The position numbers were made by a program, and so were the translations under genes. Below are positions 22,222 to 34,717 of a stretch of DNA of 64,000 bases, one piece after another. A model generated the notes under the pieces. It was not told the DNA's origin and did no database searches. It was given only the letters and a program-made list of their open reading frames with translations. The first letter of the stretch is position 1. Every line of letters begins with the position of its first letter. The DNA comes from Aurelia coerulea. Taxonomy: Eukaryota; Cnidaria; Scyphozoa; Semaeostomeae; Ulmaridae. The stretch lies in the NCBI GenBank assembly GCA_039566865.1, contig CM076961.1, positions 8,517,501-8,581,500 of the forward strand, in the 5' to 3' direction.

Positions 22222-23078
22222 GTCCCGAAAAGACCATTTCACAATTTGGATAAAGGACTGAGGAGAGCGCGACCCATTCTGACAGCCTTGGCAACAAGTA
22301 TGAAATCTAAGGAGTCCCCTCTTCTGCAGTGCAAAGTGTACGGTTGGCGGCTCATTCGCATCTCTCTCCAAACTAGAGTTACTTTCGATTTATTTGCAAC
22401 TTCCAAGAGTTATGCGATGCTTTTTTCGTGTGGTAAGTGTTTTCTTTGGATTATTTAGCCGTTTTGGCATCTTTTCGCTCATTTGTGAATGTATTTTAAA
22501 TCATTTTATTTCAGTTGTTTCCCTCGAGTTTGAGGCGGCTCAAGTTAGGCCAATTGATCTTGCATCATCTTCCTCGACTTCAATTGACTTGGTTTGATCT
22601 GTTATTGCTTGTTAAATCTATCAAAACAGTACACAATTTCATTGTGAATCTTTAGATGATTCCAAACAGTGCTTTTCATTTGCTTGCATTGCCGTAAATG
22701 CGTTCGATTATCTAGTAAACAAGCAAAACTTCGTTGTAGGTCGGCTAGGCCTATAAACTGAGCTGTTTCATAGTCGAGGGAAAATACCTGAAATAAAGTG
22801 GCTCAAATTACACTCAAAAATGAGCGAAAAGATGGCAAAACGGCTAAATAATCCAAAGACAATACTTACCATACTAAACAAGCATCGCATAACTCTTGGA
22901 AGTTGCAAATATATCGAAAATAACTCGAGTTTGGAGAGAGATGCGAGCGAGCCGCCAACCGTACACTTTGCACTGCAGAAGAGGGGATTCCCTAGATTTC
23001 CCCGTTGCCAAGGCTGTCAGAATGGGCCGCGCTCTCCTCAGTCTCTTTCTCCAAATTGCGAAATGGTCTATTGAAGAT
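22222..23078. mobile_element. Foldback element with AGACCATT ends, copy 1
   Basis: The arms 22222-22500 and 22800-23078 are inverted copies. Shared blocks include GAGGAGAGCGCGACCCATTC and CTTCTGCAGTGCAAAGTGTA with their complements. The loop is about 300 bp. The surrounding family sequence resumes directly after it, which proves it is an insertion. The target duplication is not clear. The small frames are shadows of the arms. Confidence 0.75.
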
Positions 23079-23285
23079 TTTGAGAAAACAGGCAAGCTTG
23101 AAATCCACAATAATTCGTCAAAAAACAGGGGATCGATTTAAAACCATTTCAGATCTTCAAAACAACGAGGAGGGTGTTTCATTTCAGCCTGGGAATAGGC
23201 AACTCAGTTAGGCCCGTTTTATGAGTCGTGCCGCGTCGTGCCGAACCATAGAAATTTGAGTTCGACTGAGGTTCGACTTGGAGCG

Positions 23286-23584
23286 CCCGGGGGAGGGGGG
23301 GGGTACATAACATATTTAGGGTACGGGTATGTGCCGCCCATATGGGTGGGTTTTTGGACCGAAAATTCTCTAAACAAGGGTCCTTTTTCGGCAGATTTTC
23401 CATAAACATGGGTGGGGTTTTGCTGAAATTCGCAAAAAATGGTCAAAATGGGCAGTTTCCCGCCAAAATTCATCATAAAAGTGGGTATCAAAAGCAAGTT
23501 TCGGTAATTAGAAGAGGGTAGCTTTCTGAAAACCGGGCGGCAGACCCCCGTCCATCCTCAAGTCATGTACCCCCCCCCCCCGGG
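23286..23584. mobile_element. CCCGGGGG-end MITE, copy b
   Basis: It opens CCCGGGGGAGGGGGG and closes in a C-run with CCCGGG. The octamer TTGGAGCG is present at both flanks (23278-23285, 23585-23592). Internal degenerate units carry CATATGGGTGGGTTTTT and ATTCTCTAAACAAGGG. Copy c has the same layout. Confidence 0.8.
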
Positions 23585-23643
23585 TTGGAGCGCCTCTGTT
23601 TCATAAGGAAAAGTTTCACAGTGAAACATGCACATGTTCGGTA

Positions 23644-25650
23644 GGGTAGGGTGGGGTAATGTGGGTCGAAAATGAGCAAAATCTCAAAATGGATAGCTGG
23701 TAAAACGAGACTAAAATGCAAAACATTTCAAAAGTTTCGTTTAATTGACATTCAGTACTTCTTCTTTCTTGGGAAAAAATCTCAGCTCTGACAAAGGCAG
23801 TTAAATATTTTTAAAAAATTTTCTCTTTTGGCAACTAAAATAGGCCCACTTTTTCCGACGAGCAGGAAAAGTGGGTCTATTTTCAAAACTTGCACAAAAT
23901 CGGCATATGAAAGGCTAAATGATTAAAAAAATTAATGGACATACGTTTCCCAACCATTCTCTGTTCAATAAAATCACAGTCTTTGCCTTTTATCACAAGC
24001 AACCCCGTGTCCGCGATGAAAATAAAACTACGGTCATTATGCTGTGATACACCATCGTTGCAATTTGCAAGTCAGTGATCGGATTTGATAAAATAACAGT
24101 CAAATAAAGATGTTTGCAGTATGTTTACTCCAATTTACTGGTTACAAGACAGCAATTGCGGTAATAGGAAGCCCGTTTTCGCATTTTAGACAGAAAACAA
24201 CGTGGCAAGATGAACATAAGTGCGAAAATTTTAGGCAATTCAAGGCTTCGTTGAATTTGAATTATGGCTGAATTCTCAGTAGGCCCACATTACCCCCACC
24301 TGGTAAAAAATAAAAATAACAATAACAATCGCGTCAATGACTTCGAAATAATCGTTATTGCATTTGTAAAACATCAAACTCTCACCTCATGGTCATTAAA
24401 TTGACCAGAAAAGCAAAACAACAGTGGCAGGAGAAAGTTTTCCTGGCTTTGAAATTCGTGCACAATAGGCCATTCAGTAAAGTTATTTTATAAAACGAGT
24501 GGAGACAGCATAGGAATCATTCGTCGTACATAGCCGATTGCTCGTGGCCCATGGTCGAAACCGCCAAAGCCTCAATTTCACGGACCAATCAGACGGCTAA
24601 AAAGCGAAGGAGACAAAAGAAACCCGTGAAGATTTTCCTAAATTTTACCTACCTTCGTAAAACGCAACCAGGACAAAAAACTGCTTGAGATTTCCCAAAT
24701 TTTTTTAAAGCAATCTGCTCTCCAGATGTTTGGGAGTACAAGTTTGGATGCCGGTTAAAATATCTTCAGGATTGGCGGAGTTATTGCCTCTCCAATAGAC
24801 AAAATCGGCGAAGGCTTGTCGAGACCTGTTTACGCCACTTCAAGTCAGGTGATAAAGCCTCTTGATAAAACCTCTTTTGAATTTCAAAAGTTATTTCGCA
24901 ACGAGCAAACTTTTGCCATGAATGTAAAAAGTAGTACAATACAGAAACTTCCCTAGAGCATTGCCACATGACTTGAAATGCGCGAACAAACCTTTGTAGA
25001 CTTTTCAATTCACATAGAAACCGTAGGGGCATTGAATCTTCAATAAAAGAAAATTTAGCGAAAAACAATGGCAAAAACAATTGAAAACGCAGATTGTGGC
25101 GTTTTTTGGTCGTTCTTACAACAATCACTATTGTTATTACTATTGTCTCCCGGCCAGAATTTCTATTGTTCAAGGTTCAGTGCCTTATCGGTTTGTTTGT
25201 GGCCATAACTCCACCAATCCTGGAAATATTTTAAAGGGCATCCAAACTTTTACTCCCAAACATCTGGAGAGTAGATTGCTTTAAAAAAATTCGAGAAATC
25301 TCAAGCAGTTGTTTGTCCTGGTTGCGTTTTATGAAGGTAGGTAAAATTTAGGAAAATCTTCATGGGTTTCTTTTGTCTCCCTCGCTTTTTAGCCGTCTGA
25401 TTGGTCCGTGAAAATGAGGCTTTGGCGGTTTCGACCATGGGCCACGAGCAATCGGCTATGTACGACGAATGATTCCTATGCTAGTGGAGACACATCTAAG
25501 ACGAATGTTTTATGTAAAAAGGCAGTTGATTATGCAGACATTAAAAGAAAAATAGCCAGCCTTTTTTTCATTGAACGAGGAAGGATATTTCTAGCGAAAA
25601 GCTCAATAGACCCACTTTACCCCGTAGACCCATATTACCCCACCCAACCC
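23644..25650. mobile_element. G-rich TA-flanked element nested in the Harbinger-like element
   Basis: The left end GGGTAGGGTGGGGTAATG matches, inverted, ACCCCACCCAACCC at 25637-25650, each beside TA (23642-23643, 25651-25652). Internal copies of the terminal motif (CCCACATTACCCC near 24290) occur. Style and target resemble the element at 35315-40219. It holds a Mutator-like foldback. Confidence 0.7.
24507..25482. mobile_element. Mutator-like foldback with 9-bp target duplication
   Basis: The ends are AGCATAGGAATCATTCG and its complement. The nonamer AGTGGAGAC flanks it at 24498-24506 and 25483-25491. The arms (24507-24770 and 25225-25482) are inverted copies with few differences. Long arms and a 9-bp duplication match Mutator-like elements. 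The loop and arms give frames of up to 130 codons, but none resembles a transposase. Confidence 0.75.
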
Positions 25651-26000
25651 TATGGTTGGGTTGCACATCCACAACAAATAATGGCTTTTGTCGTAGCACG
25701 GCGCGACTGAAATTTGGTTTTATAAGCCGCACCGGGTCGACCCAGTCGAGATGCCTTTGGAATATGGTTCGACTCAGTCGAACTAAGTGTCAAATTGGTT
25801 TTGTAAGAGTCGCGCCGCGTCGAACCAGACAAAATTGTTCGAAATCCACTCGTTTCGGCACGGCGCGGCACGACTTATAAAACGGGCCTTAGAAGTTTCC
25901 AGAGCAAGTTTATGGTCCCTAGGTACCTAAACATTTGGAGCTGAAAATAAATATTCTTTGTAAGCTTGTGGAATTTCAAAGGAATTCAATTTTACACGCA

Positions 26001-28415
26001 AATAGACCATTCCCATGATTATGTCATCACCAGTGCGGCGCGCAATGCATGCTGGCACTTGTAGTTAAACACCTGGCCGAGTTAGTGTGTTTTGTATAGG
26101 AAGTGTATGAGAAGTCGTGTATTGCGTTGGAAATATTGAAGAAAAATTCAAAAAATCAACTACATTTATGGAAGAACATGTCCCCAGATGTTTCAGAAAC
26201 TCAAGTCCTGGATTCAGTTTGACTACAGCGCAGACGATGGAATTTTTAAGGGGAAGAGTTGACGAAAGTGCAGTGTGGCCTAATGAACGCATTGCGAGCG
26301 AAAAAGGAGGCAAGGAGGTGATTGTTTTCGGATGATTCACATGCCGTTTACTGAATCTATTCCCACTAAAAATTGGAGTCCTGAACTTTAATTCTATATC
26401 TAATAGCTCTATCCCAGTCGGAAAAAATTCTGAAAAACAGAGACTGACGCAAACGTGGAAACACTGGACAGCGAGAAAGAATTTCGGAGATCATGGGTTT
26501 GTAACAGCACACTTCAAGCGTATAAATGATGCCAGAGTTAAAAAACAGCATTTTGTCTTTCTCAAAACTATAGAAAATTGAAGACTATAGTAAATTTTCG
26601 GATTTTCCTCCTTGCAGAAAGCACTGTACTCAATTTTAGGTGCTAATGTAACCATTGCCGAAATGCAGCGACTTGACTTCAGTGATTTTTATCGCGTCAG
26701 TACGTAAAGGGGAAAGTTCTCCCTTCATACGATTGCCGTCGGAAGCCAAAAAGTCAATAATGTTAAACTCCCAATGGCTCCGTCTCTGATCACAAGATAA
26801 TAAACTCAAATTTTAAATTTGGTCTAATTTTAGATAAGAGTACAGCCCTTTCTCTCCCCCTTTTCTGGCCTCCTCAAATCACTTGCAATGTTTACGTTAG
26901 GCCGCATTACATTTTCATTGACCTTCCTTGCGAATATTTCCTTCATCTCCGCTTCATCTGCACTTTAGTAGCACTTAAACAGGGCAGCCGAGAGCGAGGG
27001 CGGGCCACGGGCAACTAGTAGATGCGGGCCCCTTGCTTGACACTTGAACTAAAAGCGTAGACTCATTACATAAGACCCTCTACCTTTCGCGTGTGTTTTG
27101 ACAAGAGAATTTTGGAATGAGTCTACTAAGAGCGCACAATTGGGAACATTTTGTGAATTCCAGAACATAAAAATCGTGAATCTTTTTGTCGGATTTTCAG
27201 ACGAAAGTGCAACGTAGTGTCCCATCCTGATTGATTTTTTCTAGCTGCAAAATAATACACTGTGAGAACAAGGCCTATCGGAACGAAATTTATATCGGGA
27301 GGGGGCTAAAATTTGATGCGAGCGTAGCGAGGAAAAATGGGGTCCGGGGGCTTGCCCCAGGGAAAATTGTTTATGACCACGCCCTTTTAGATCGCTGGAA
27401 AACGCATCATTTTACGAGAATCTGCCATTTAAAGAAGCAAAGGATCGCAGCTGATTAGGGTCTTTCCGGAAAATTTTGAAAATAGGACTTCAATTTCACG
27501 AGGATATAGAATATATTTGAATTGCTAATAGAAAAATGACAGCTCTTCCGACGGGCCTGAAGAACATAGATAGAAAAGCAGTAACTTTCTGACAGAGTTT
27601 ATTTATTCTAAAACATCAGTAATAGCATGAGCAATATTTCCTGTCGCTTATTCTCAATACAATTTAAAGAAACAACTTCAGGGTAAAATAACGCATTACT
27701 TCCAAATATAGGAGACAATTGCATTCAAGATAGCAGCGAGGAGATCGAGGATAAACTCCCATTCGACTCCTGTGCATTTGTTTTACATTCGGCGAGAAAC
27801 TTACAAAACAACTCAAAGTTTATTGCAAATGAAATGATCTGAGGCCCGTGATACCATTTCAAAGTGCAATGGACGAGAACAAAATTTGATTTTGCCGATG
27901 GTATGATTGCAACATACAATGGAAGAAACAAATGTTAGCTTTTACGGGCCCCGGGGCAGTTGCCCCGGCTACCCCCCCCCCCCCCTCTCGGCGGTCCTGC
28001 ACTTAAACCCCTGATTAGAGTTTTTAAAACATCTAGGGACATGCTGTTCGGAGAGTTTGGGTGATTTCTCAAATTATTCTTCGATATTTCCAACGCAAAA
28101 CACAACTTACCACATGCTCGCAATGTTTTCATCAGGCCACACTGCACTTTCGTCGACACTTCCCCCTGAAAATTCCTTCGTCTGCGCTGTAGTCAAAAGA
28201 AATCCAGGACTTGAGTTTCTTAAACATCTAGGGACATGTTCTACAGTAAATTTAGTTGATTTTTCGAATTTTGTCTTCGATATTTCCAACGCAATACACA
28301 ACTTCTCATACACTTCCTATACAAAACACACTAACTCGGCCAGGTGTTTAACTACAAGTGCCAGCATGCATTGCGCGCCGCACTAGCGAATACGTAATGA
28401 TGGGAATGGTCTATT
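26001..28415. mobile_element. Foldback element with AGACCATT ends, copy 2 (large)
   Basis: The ends share AATAGACCATTCCCAT and its complement. The arms extend about 340 bp (26001-26340 and 28060-28415). They share a stretch that can be read as protein on both arms (RCFRNSSPGF, then VDESAVWP), but this follows from the DNA repeat. The right side has an extra partial copy of this stretch near 28010-28100. The 1.7-kb middle has no recognised gene and includes the GGGGCTTGCCCC hairpin motif near 27345. Confidence 0.7.
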
Positions 28416-28884
28416 GAAATGTTCAAGCACTGCTTACAGAAAAGCAAGAGCATCCTTGTCCCATGAGACAAGAATATTTTAGGTATCTAGGGACTATAAA
28501 CTTGATCTGACAACATTCGACTGAGTTGCCTATTCCCAGGCTGAAATGAAAGACGCTCCTCGTTGCTTTGAGCAACTGAAAAGGTTGCAAATCGATCCCC
28601 CTTCTTTGACGAATTTTTGAAGATTTCAAGAATGCCCTTTTTCGCATAATCCTTAATTCGGGAAATTTACCGTGTCGAAAAAAATGCGAAAAGTACACAT
28701 AACGTAGGCTGATCTTTTAGCGACAGAATAACAATTGAAGCATTTCAATCAGCCATTTACTTTTTCTTCTATAACAGATTGCGTTGGGTCACATTTTTTT
28801 AGGTCACCCGGTATTATTGAATTGTATCGTAGATGGAGGGCCCCTTGAAAATCAGCACTTGCTGAAGGGCCAAATCAAAGCAAA

Positions 28885-29300
28885 TCAAACATCTTCCAAT
28901 CTACGTTTGGGTGATCTATGCAGGTGATACTTTCTTCAAAGCACTTACCCGCAGAACGAAATTGGTCCTCTGTCTTTTCTGTTCGAGTTTATCACCTCGC
29001 GCAATCGAGCCTGAGACACATACATCAATCCAATTAAATCCTATTGATGTGGCCAAGGCCACAATGTCTGAAGCGATCGTACCTTCTGATTTGCCCGTTT
29101 TGTTGAGATTGTTAGTTCCACAGTGAATGGTATTGGTATCCGGTTTCTTCTCAACGAGTGGTTGAAAGTAGCTTACGAAATTCAGACTCGCAAAATTTGA
29201 TCAACGTGTTTCGGTCGATTTTGGCCGCTTTCAAGACAACAGTTTTCAAGGAATCGCTGATGCTTGGGAAGTAGGCCGCCAATATCAGTAAACTTTTCAC
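28885..29300 (-). mobile_element. LINE ORF1 remnant with SGNH/GDSL esterase-like motif
   Basis: On the minus strand, with one or two shifts, the peptide reads EKKPDTNTIHCGTNNLNKTG, ASDIVALATSIGFN and VSGSIARGDKL. This is the block found in esterase-like ORF1 proteins of some CR1/L2-type elements. The catalytic region is present but the frame is broken and no RT follows, so it is a fragment. Confidence 0.55.
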
Positions 29301-29610
29301 AAGTATTATTTGAGATTTTGACCAAAATTAAAATCGCCAATCTTCGAAATCATCACACAGTTGGCCCAGAATGCCGAATTTTGGAAATTTCATGACACCT
29401 TGCGAAAAAGAATAAAACCCACGCTTGTTGGAACGCTCCTTGGAATGTAGGTTGAATCCGGATTAAAAAACCACAAACGGATAATTTTGAGTGAAAATTG
29501 CTGTTTTGGAACCAAAGTAACGATATTTAGGAGCTCCTAACCCTGAGAGATCTTATAGACGAGTCGGGCATGTTTTATCCCTTATAATTTCAACATCCAT
29601 TGTAAGGCCT
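29301..29610. other. No feature seen
   Basis: AT-rich sequence between the antisense ORF1 remnant and the plus-strand LINE. Some of it may be the 5' part of one of them, but no motif is readable. Confidence 0.3.
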
Positions 29611-31475
29611 CTTACTCTTAAGAATTCTTAAGGAAAATTCTGATATATTTTGTTCAGTCATTCAAAATCTGTACAACTCTGGATTATCCAAAAATACTTT
29701 TCCTGAAGAACTGAAAGCCGGAGATATAAGTTCGCTGTATAAAAAAGAGGACGCATTTACAAAAAAGAACTACCGACCCATCACAGTTTTGCCATCAGTA
29801 TCGAAAATTTACGAAAGGTTGATGCAAGATCAAATGTTACCTTTCGCCCAAAGCCTCTTGTCCCCATTTCTTTGTGGGTTTCGAGAGGGCTATGGTACAC
29901 AGCATGCACTTTTAAATTTTGTGGAAACCTGCAAGAAGTCATTGGACAACGGTGGCGTTGCAGGGGCCGTCCTGACGGACCTTTCGAAAGCCTTCGATTG
30001 TCTAAATCACGAATTATTGATTGCAAAATTGAATGCATACGGTTTCAGTAGATCTGCCTTGCTGTTTATCCATAGCTATCTCACCGACAGGAAGCAGAGG
30101 GTAAAGGTCAATGGTTCATTCAGCACGTGGACAAAAACTGTCCTGGGTGTACCACAAGGTTCAGTCTTGGGACCCCTTTTGTTTAACATATACCTGAAAG
30201 ACCTATTCATGTTCTTGGAGGAAACCAAAATCTGTAACTATGCAGACGATACAAAAATTTATGCGTGTGGTCCTAGGATTGAAACTGTCATTGCTCATTT
30301 AGAACATGATGCCTTTAAAATAACTGAGTGGTTTCCAAACAATTGTATGAAGTTAAATGAAGACAAATGCCATTTAATGATTTTTGGTGCGAAGGGAGAT
30401 AATGAAATAACCATCAAAATAGGCGAGGCCAGTGTGAAAGAGAGTAGTGAGGAAACTCTTCTCGGTATAACCTTTGATCGATCACTATCTTTCAAAGGAC
30501 ATGTGAAGACCCTATGTAGAAAGGCCGGCCAGAAACTCCATGCTCTTGCCCGTATATCCTGCTACATGGACACTGATAAATTGCAGCAGCTAATGAGAGC
30601 ATTTGTGTTATCGCACTTTAACTACTGTCCACTTGTTTGGATGTTTTATGACAGAACTTTAAACCATAGAATAAATCATGTTCACGAAAGGGCACTGCGC
30701 ATTGCGTACAAGGATCACGGAAGTGATTTTGGTTCTCTCCTGGAACAGAGCAATTCAGTGCCCATCCATGTAAGAAACCTACAGTTGCTTATGATGGAAA
30801 TTTTTAAAACAAAGTCTGATCTAAATCCACCTTTCATGAAGGATATTTTTATGGAGAGAGGTATTAGCTGCAACCTAAGGCATGGCAATGACGCTCAAAT
30901 TCCAAAGGTGCGAACCACGTCCTTTGGAGTTGAGACCATAGCCTACCTTGGAAATAAACTTTGGCAGTTTTTACCGCACGAAATAAAACGATCAAGCACC
31001 CTTCCTATTTTCAAAAAACGAATTAGATGTTGGAATGGCGAAAAATGCAACTGTAGACTCTGCAAAACATACATTCCAAGAGTTGGGTTTCTAACATGAT
31101 AAACATTTCTTGGGCCTTCTCGCGAGGATGGGGGCGGTGCGCTGCTTCCCGGTGGGATGGGGGATGTGCTGTGCGGGATGTGAGGTCCCCTTCACGATGC
31201 AGGCACCAGGCTGCGGTTGAACTGGGGAATTGCTCCCTAGCGGCGACCGCAGCTTAGGATATGCGTGTCGCGCGGGGGGTTCCCTCAGGGGAGGCATGCT
31301 TTTATCTTGTATATAATCCACTAAATGTTTTTACTGATTAGCTTTAGGAATTAATTTGTAAATTTTGTAAATTTTTGTAAAGTAGGCCTAAATTAGCTGT
31401 AATTTAGCTATTCTTTTTATTTTATTTAGCCTACATTAAATAAATTATTGATGATGATTGATGATGATGATGAAG
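29611..31475 (+). mobile_element. 5'-truncated L2-type LINE with intact RT C-terminal frame, 3' UTR and tail
   Basis: An open frame enters at about 29611 and runs to the stop at 31099. It carries KKNYRPITVLP, motif [27 protein letters not shown], the catalytic YADD, a thumb region and a Cys-rich C-terminus (CNCRLCKTYIPRVGFL). The endonuclease and N-terminal RT are missing. A GC-rich 3' UTR follows, and a TGATGATGAT tail ends at about 31475. The frame has no breaks over about 490 codons. The 3' end is almost the same as 48282-48780, so the family was active recently. Confidence 0.88.
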
Positions 31476-31682
31476 GCCCCTGAAGACTTCAATCTGTTCC
31501 TTTTTGAAAGTTTCTCATTAAAACTTATTTGCATTCAATCGATCTTTCCAGAAATGTTTAGCAAAAGTCGTGATTTCCAAATAATGTGGTAATTTCTGCT
31601 ATAGTTATTGATTTACTGAACAAATGTAAATAAGATGTATTTCAAAAAAGCGAACAGAATAATATTTCGGCATGCTGCACGT

Positions 31683-32402
31683 AGCATATGAGTCAAATCT
31701 TTCAATAGGGCACAGGGAAACTTCCACCGTGTTTGCAACAAGAAAACTTTGAATCGACGGTAGTTGGACGGTTTGCTGCAGAGGCTGTAAAGTCTTGTCA
31801 CATTTTATCGAAATTAGCGATAAAATGCTGGAAAGAAGTTGAATTTATGGTGAAGTTATTCGTGACTGTATCCACTGGTTACTATTGTGAAAAAGAGTGA
31901 TTTAATGCCGATTACTGGGATTCTGCTGCAGGTGAAGGTAGGCCCATTAGCTTTCTTTGCAGCAAATAGCTTTAATTCGTCTAGGATTTTCGAAAATCAC
32001 ACAAACAAATACTTTCATGTTATTCCTGGACATAATTCACGTAACATGTGAAATTTTGAAAGCTATATCTTATTTGTAGCGTTCCTGAAGAATTCTTGAA
32101 CATAGGCCAATTTTCGAAGGAATGAAATTCGATGTAACCCCGATCCCTGACGAGATTTTAACCAAATGCAGAAAAACAAATGTGGAGTGGGGCCTCTCGA
32201 ATCGATTCGTGGTAAAACCAGCTCTGTATCTTTATTTGTCGAATATCCATTTTTATTTTCGTGAAGGTACTCGAAAATTTATCTCGAAAGCCTTGTTTGC
32301 AGTCATGTGATGGGAATACGACGATATCATTGGCTTGGAAGCGTGAAATTGGAAGATTTGCGGGTTTCCCTGTGCCCTATTGAAAGATTTGACTCATATG
32401 CT
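31683..32402. mobile_element. AGCATATGAGTC-end element with 9-bp target duplication
   Basis: The 42-bp inverted repeats begin AGCATATGAGTCAAATC. GCTGCACGT flanks the element at 31674-31682 and 32403-32411. At 720 bp it has no transposase. A 9-bp duplication fits Mutator-like or related groups. The copy at 18091-18762 is truncated. Confidence 0.8.
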
Positions 32403-32691
32403 GCTGCACGTTGTCACAAATAGTTTACATGTTCATAAAATTATTTGGGCTTGGACTATTTCATTCACTGTTTTGTTAAAATATTTTTTTAAATGAAAAT
32501 GATGACCAAAAAGAGTTGCAGAAATGGCAGTTTTTCTGACATTTTCCTAATTTCAACCATAAATCATGAAGCTATTGAAAAACAGACTTGTCTTTTTGGT
32601 ATTTCATTATATGTTCTACAAATTTCGGTAGTTTACGGCCCATCAGAAGTTGATACTTTTGGCGCACCTGACAGCTGACAACAACACTTAC

Positions 32692-32769
32692 TAGCTGGTT
32701 CTTCTTGTCCGTTGTCCGTTTTAATTGTGTGCCCAATGAATATCTTCTTTTATGATCTTCAATGGAGTC
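32692..32769 (-). CDS. Exon (7th seen) of the coiled-coil gene
   Basis: On the minus strand a TTTTACCTTTTATAG acceptor and a GTAAGTG donor bound 26 codons. The peptide starts DSIEDHKRRYSLGTQLKR and ends in DKKNQL. Only phase 0 is open. It follows 34648-34717 (which ends in phase 0). The KRRYSLG stretch looks like a basophilic kinase site, which is inference. Confidence 0.7.
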
Positions 32770-32974
32770 CTATAAAAGGTAAAAATCAAGAGCATTATAG
32801 TAGAATAATTACAGACTGGGCAAATGCTTAAAATGATTATCGATTTAGAATTTGACTAAATATTTTGTTTATTCATATTTCTTATAATTCTTCAACAGAT
32901 ATAGAGTTATATATGGTATACAGTACCAACAACTAAATAAACGAAGATTACATGAACTTTTTGACCTTAATCTT

Positions 32975-33130
32975 TTATACGAATGACAGCTAAGATTTGT
33001 GAACATCATAAAGTCACTCAATGCTAATAAAGCACATGGATGGGATGAAAAGCTTGCGTGCATGACAAAATTAAGCGGTTATTTCACTTACTTAAGATCA
33101 TATTCACAAACTGCTTGAGATGTGGTCTAT
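32975..33130 (+). mobile_element. Short LINE RT fragment
   Basis: The frame reads IIKSLNANKAHGWDEK, the conserved start of the RT domain in L2/CR1/Rex-type elements (N-KAHG-D). It decays after about 50 codons. Confidence 0.5.
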
Positions 33131-33488
33131 TTCCGGAAATATAACTAAACTCAGAAATATTTCTATGCACGTCATCAGAAAATTCACCATCTTATAATAG
33201 TTGCGTTAGAACCTCATTTGAAAGAGTTCCATTTCCAAAGGATCGTAGAAGAGCAAACGTGAGCAAACTGGTTTGGTTTATGTAAATGATCTAACTTCAC
33301 ACTGAACATGCAATATTAATTGAAGCTATATCCAGAAAACTGGTCGGTTCGATGAAAAGCGTTCTAAGGGGGTTCTAAGTTTAGGTGTACGCCTATTGCC
33401 ACAAATTCCAGTTCGTCAGTTTTCTTCTAAGCTAGTAAAGTCTGTTGTACAACATTGGATGGGCCGAGGAAATATCATGTAAAATTAA
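33131..33488. other. No feature seen
   Basis: Probably decayed continuation of the LINE fragment. No readable motif. Confidence 0.3.
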
Positions 33489-34427
33489 GGTTACTGTACC
33501 CCTTCAGTGACCACTCACGGTGTTTTTCTCTCCTGATCACCACGCACGCCACATAACACGAATAAATTAAACATCATTCGAATCGTCATTAAATGGGGAG
33601 TATCTATAAGCCACAAATATTGAGCGCTGCTATACACCTGAAAACGCAAAAATTGGACCTTCCCCCTTCTAGAACCTTCCTGTACCCACATATAAGTTTC
33701 ATATAAACTTCATTATCAGCATAAACTTCACTATCATTATCATCTTTTGCATTATCAACACATTAACGCAAATTTCCTTTTGTGTCTTAGCTTCAGAATA
33801 ATTAATAAAACAATATTGCACTTCGCCCCCGGCCTCGTTTCGAGATTCATTAAAATTTTAAATTTGAACCATGCAATCTTTCTCAACACTGAGACACACT
33901 TTGGTTCCCTATGCTTTTTCTCTCTTTCTGCCAAATCCCAGCCAATTACGTTGAGCTGTTGGGTACAGGGCAATGCGTCAATACTCGCTGGCCACGAACA
34001 ATTTAATTTTGAGCAAAGGGCTGAAATAGTTTCTTAGCTTAAAACTCTACTGATGTCAATAATTGACCACAATTAATTAAATAACCTTAACATGTTTGCC
34101 AAAATGTTACTTATGTTAATCATTTACGTATTTAGGGCAGAGTTCATAATAATTAATTGGTATCAAACCGCAAAATCTCTTCAGACTCTTCAACAGGAAA
34201 TCAAGGACACTTGAAACCTTTAATCTTTAGTTAGCAAATTTTTCTCCAAATGTAAAAAGCATTTTCCTAACTGGGAGGACGCTGCTCTGACATGCTTATA
34301 ATTCAATGAGAAATAAAAGAAAATCCCTTGAAATTGTCAGAAATTGTAGGTAGATGTGTGTTACCCAAATATCTAAAAATCCAAATTGATCAGATAGTTT
34401 ATCCTCCTGAAGGGGTACAGTAAAAAT
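33489..34427. mobile_element. TTAA-flanked MITE with TTACTGTACCCC ends
   Basis: The left end GGTTACTGTACCCCTTCAG and the right end CTGAAGGGGTACAGTAA are inverted copies, flanked by TTAA at 33485-33488 and 34428-34431. The ends resemble those of the element at 53446-56591 (GGTTACTGTAAC). No coding frame. It lies in the intron between the exons at 34648 and 32769. Confidence 0.7.
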
Positions 34428-34647
34428 TTAAGCTATAAACTGAGCTATCAATCAATGAATTTTCAAACCATCGATTCACTTTGGAATTCACGGAATGGCC
34501 ATAAAGATACAGCCATTAGACTAATGTGGTGCTCCCAAAAATATCTGAATGAATGAGCAAAAATACGGCCATGAAGAGATACAAATCAAAAGGAATTGAA
34601 TTTTCAATTGAAATTCAAAAGAACATGCATTTAAAAAACAAAGGTAC

Positions 34648-34717
34648 CTCAGCAGGAACGCTTCCCTCTGTGTTCTCAGTTTTGAAAGTGTGTTTATCTT
34701 CGTCATCATTCGGCGAT
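34648..34717 (-). CDS. Exon (6th seen) of the coiled-coil gene: acidic linker
   Basis: On the minus strand a TTTCTCACTCAG acceptor and a GAG/GTACCT donor bound 70 nt. In the phase set by the upstream exon it reads SPNDDEDKHTFKTENTEGS then VPAE. It leaves phase 0 for 32692-32769. Another frame is also open, so the call depends on the phase chain. Confidence 0.6.

Larger units (their letters stand above)
23211..25888. mobile_element. PIF/Harbinger-like non-autonomous element
   Basis: The ends are GGCCCGTTTTATGAGTCG and its inverse at 25870-25888, flanked by TTA on both sides (23208-23210, 25889-25891). A 3-bp TTA/TAA duplication with GGCCCGTTT-like ends is the pattern of PIF/Harbinger elements. 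Subterminal sequence repeats GTTCGACT and GTCGAAC units on both sides. No transposase remains. It holds two further insertions (23286-23584 and 23644-25650). Confidence 0.7.
22070..28811. mobile_element. Long-TIR TA element (CCGGGTGACCC family), copy 1, with stacked insertions
   Basis: The ends are CCGGGTGACCCAGAAAA (22070) and, inverted, at 28795-28811, each next to TA (22068-22069, 28812-28813). Family sequence is present at 22070-22221, 23079-23207, 25892-26000 and 28416-28811. The rest is later insertions. Compared with the compact 614-bp copy at 61410-62023, the inverted repeats are at least 290 bp. TA duplication and long repeats suggest a Tc1/mariner-related non-autonomous family, but no transposase was seen. 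Confidence 0.8.

Noticed and set aside
18480..32310. A 62-codon frame present twice (18480-18668 and 32122-32310) with only two residue changes
   Set aside because: The DNA around the frame is equally conserved, so this is a shared transposon copy and not protein-level selection.
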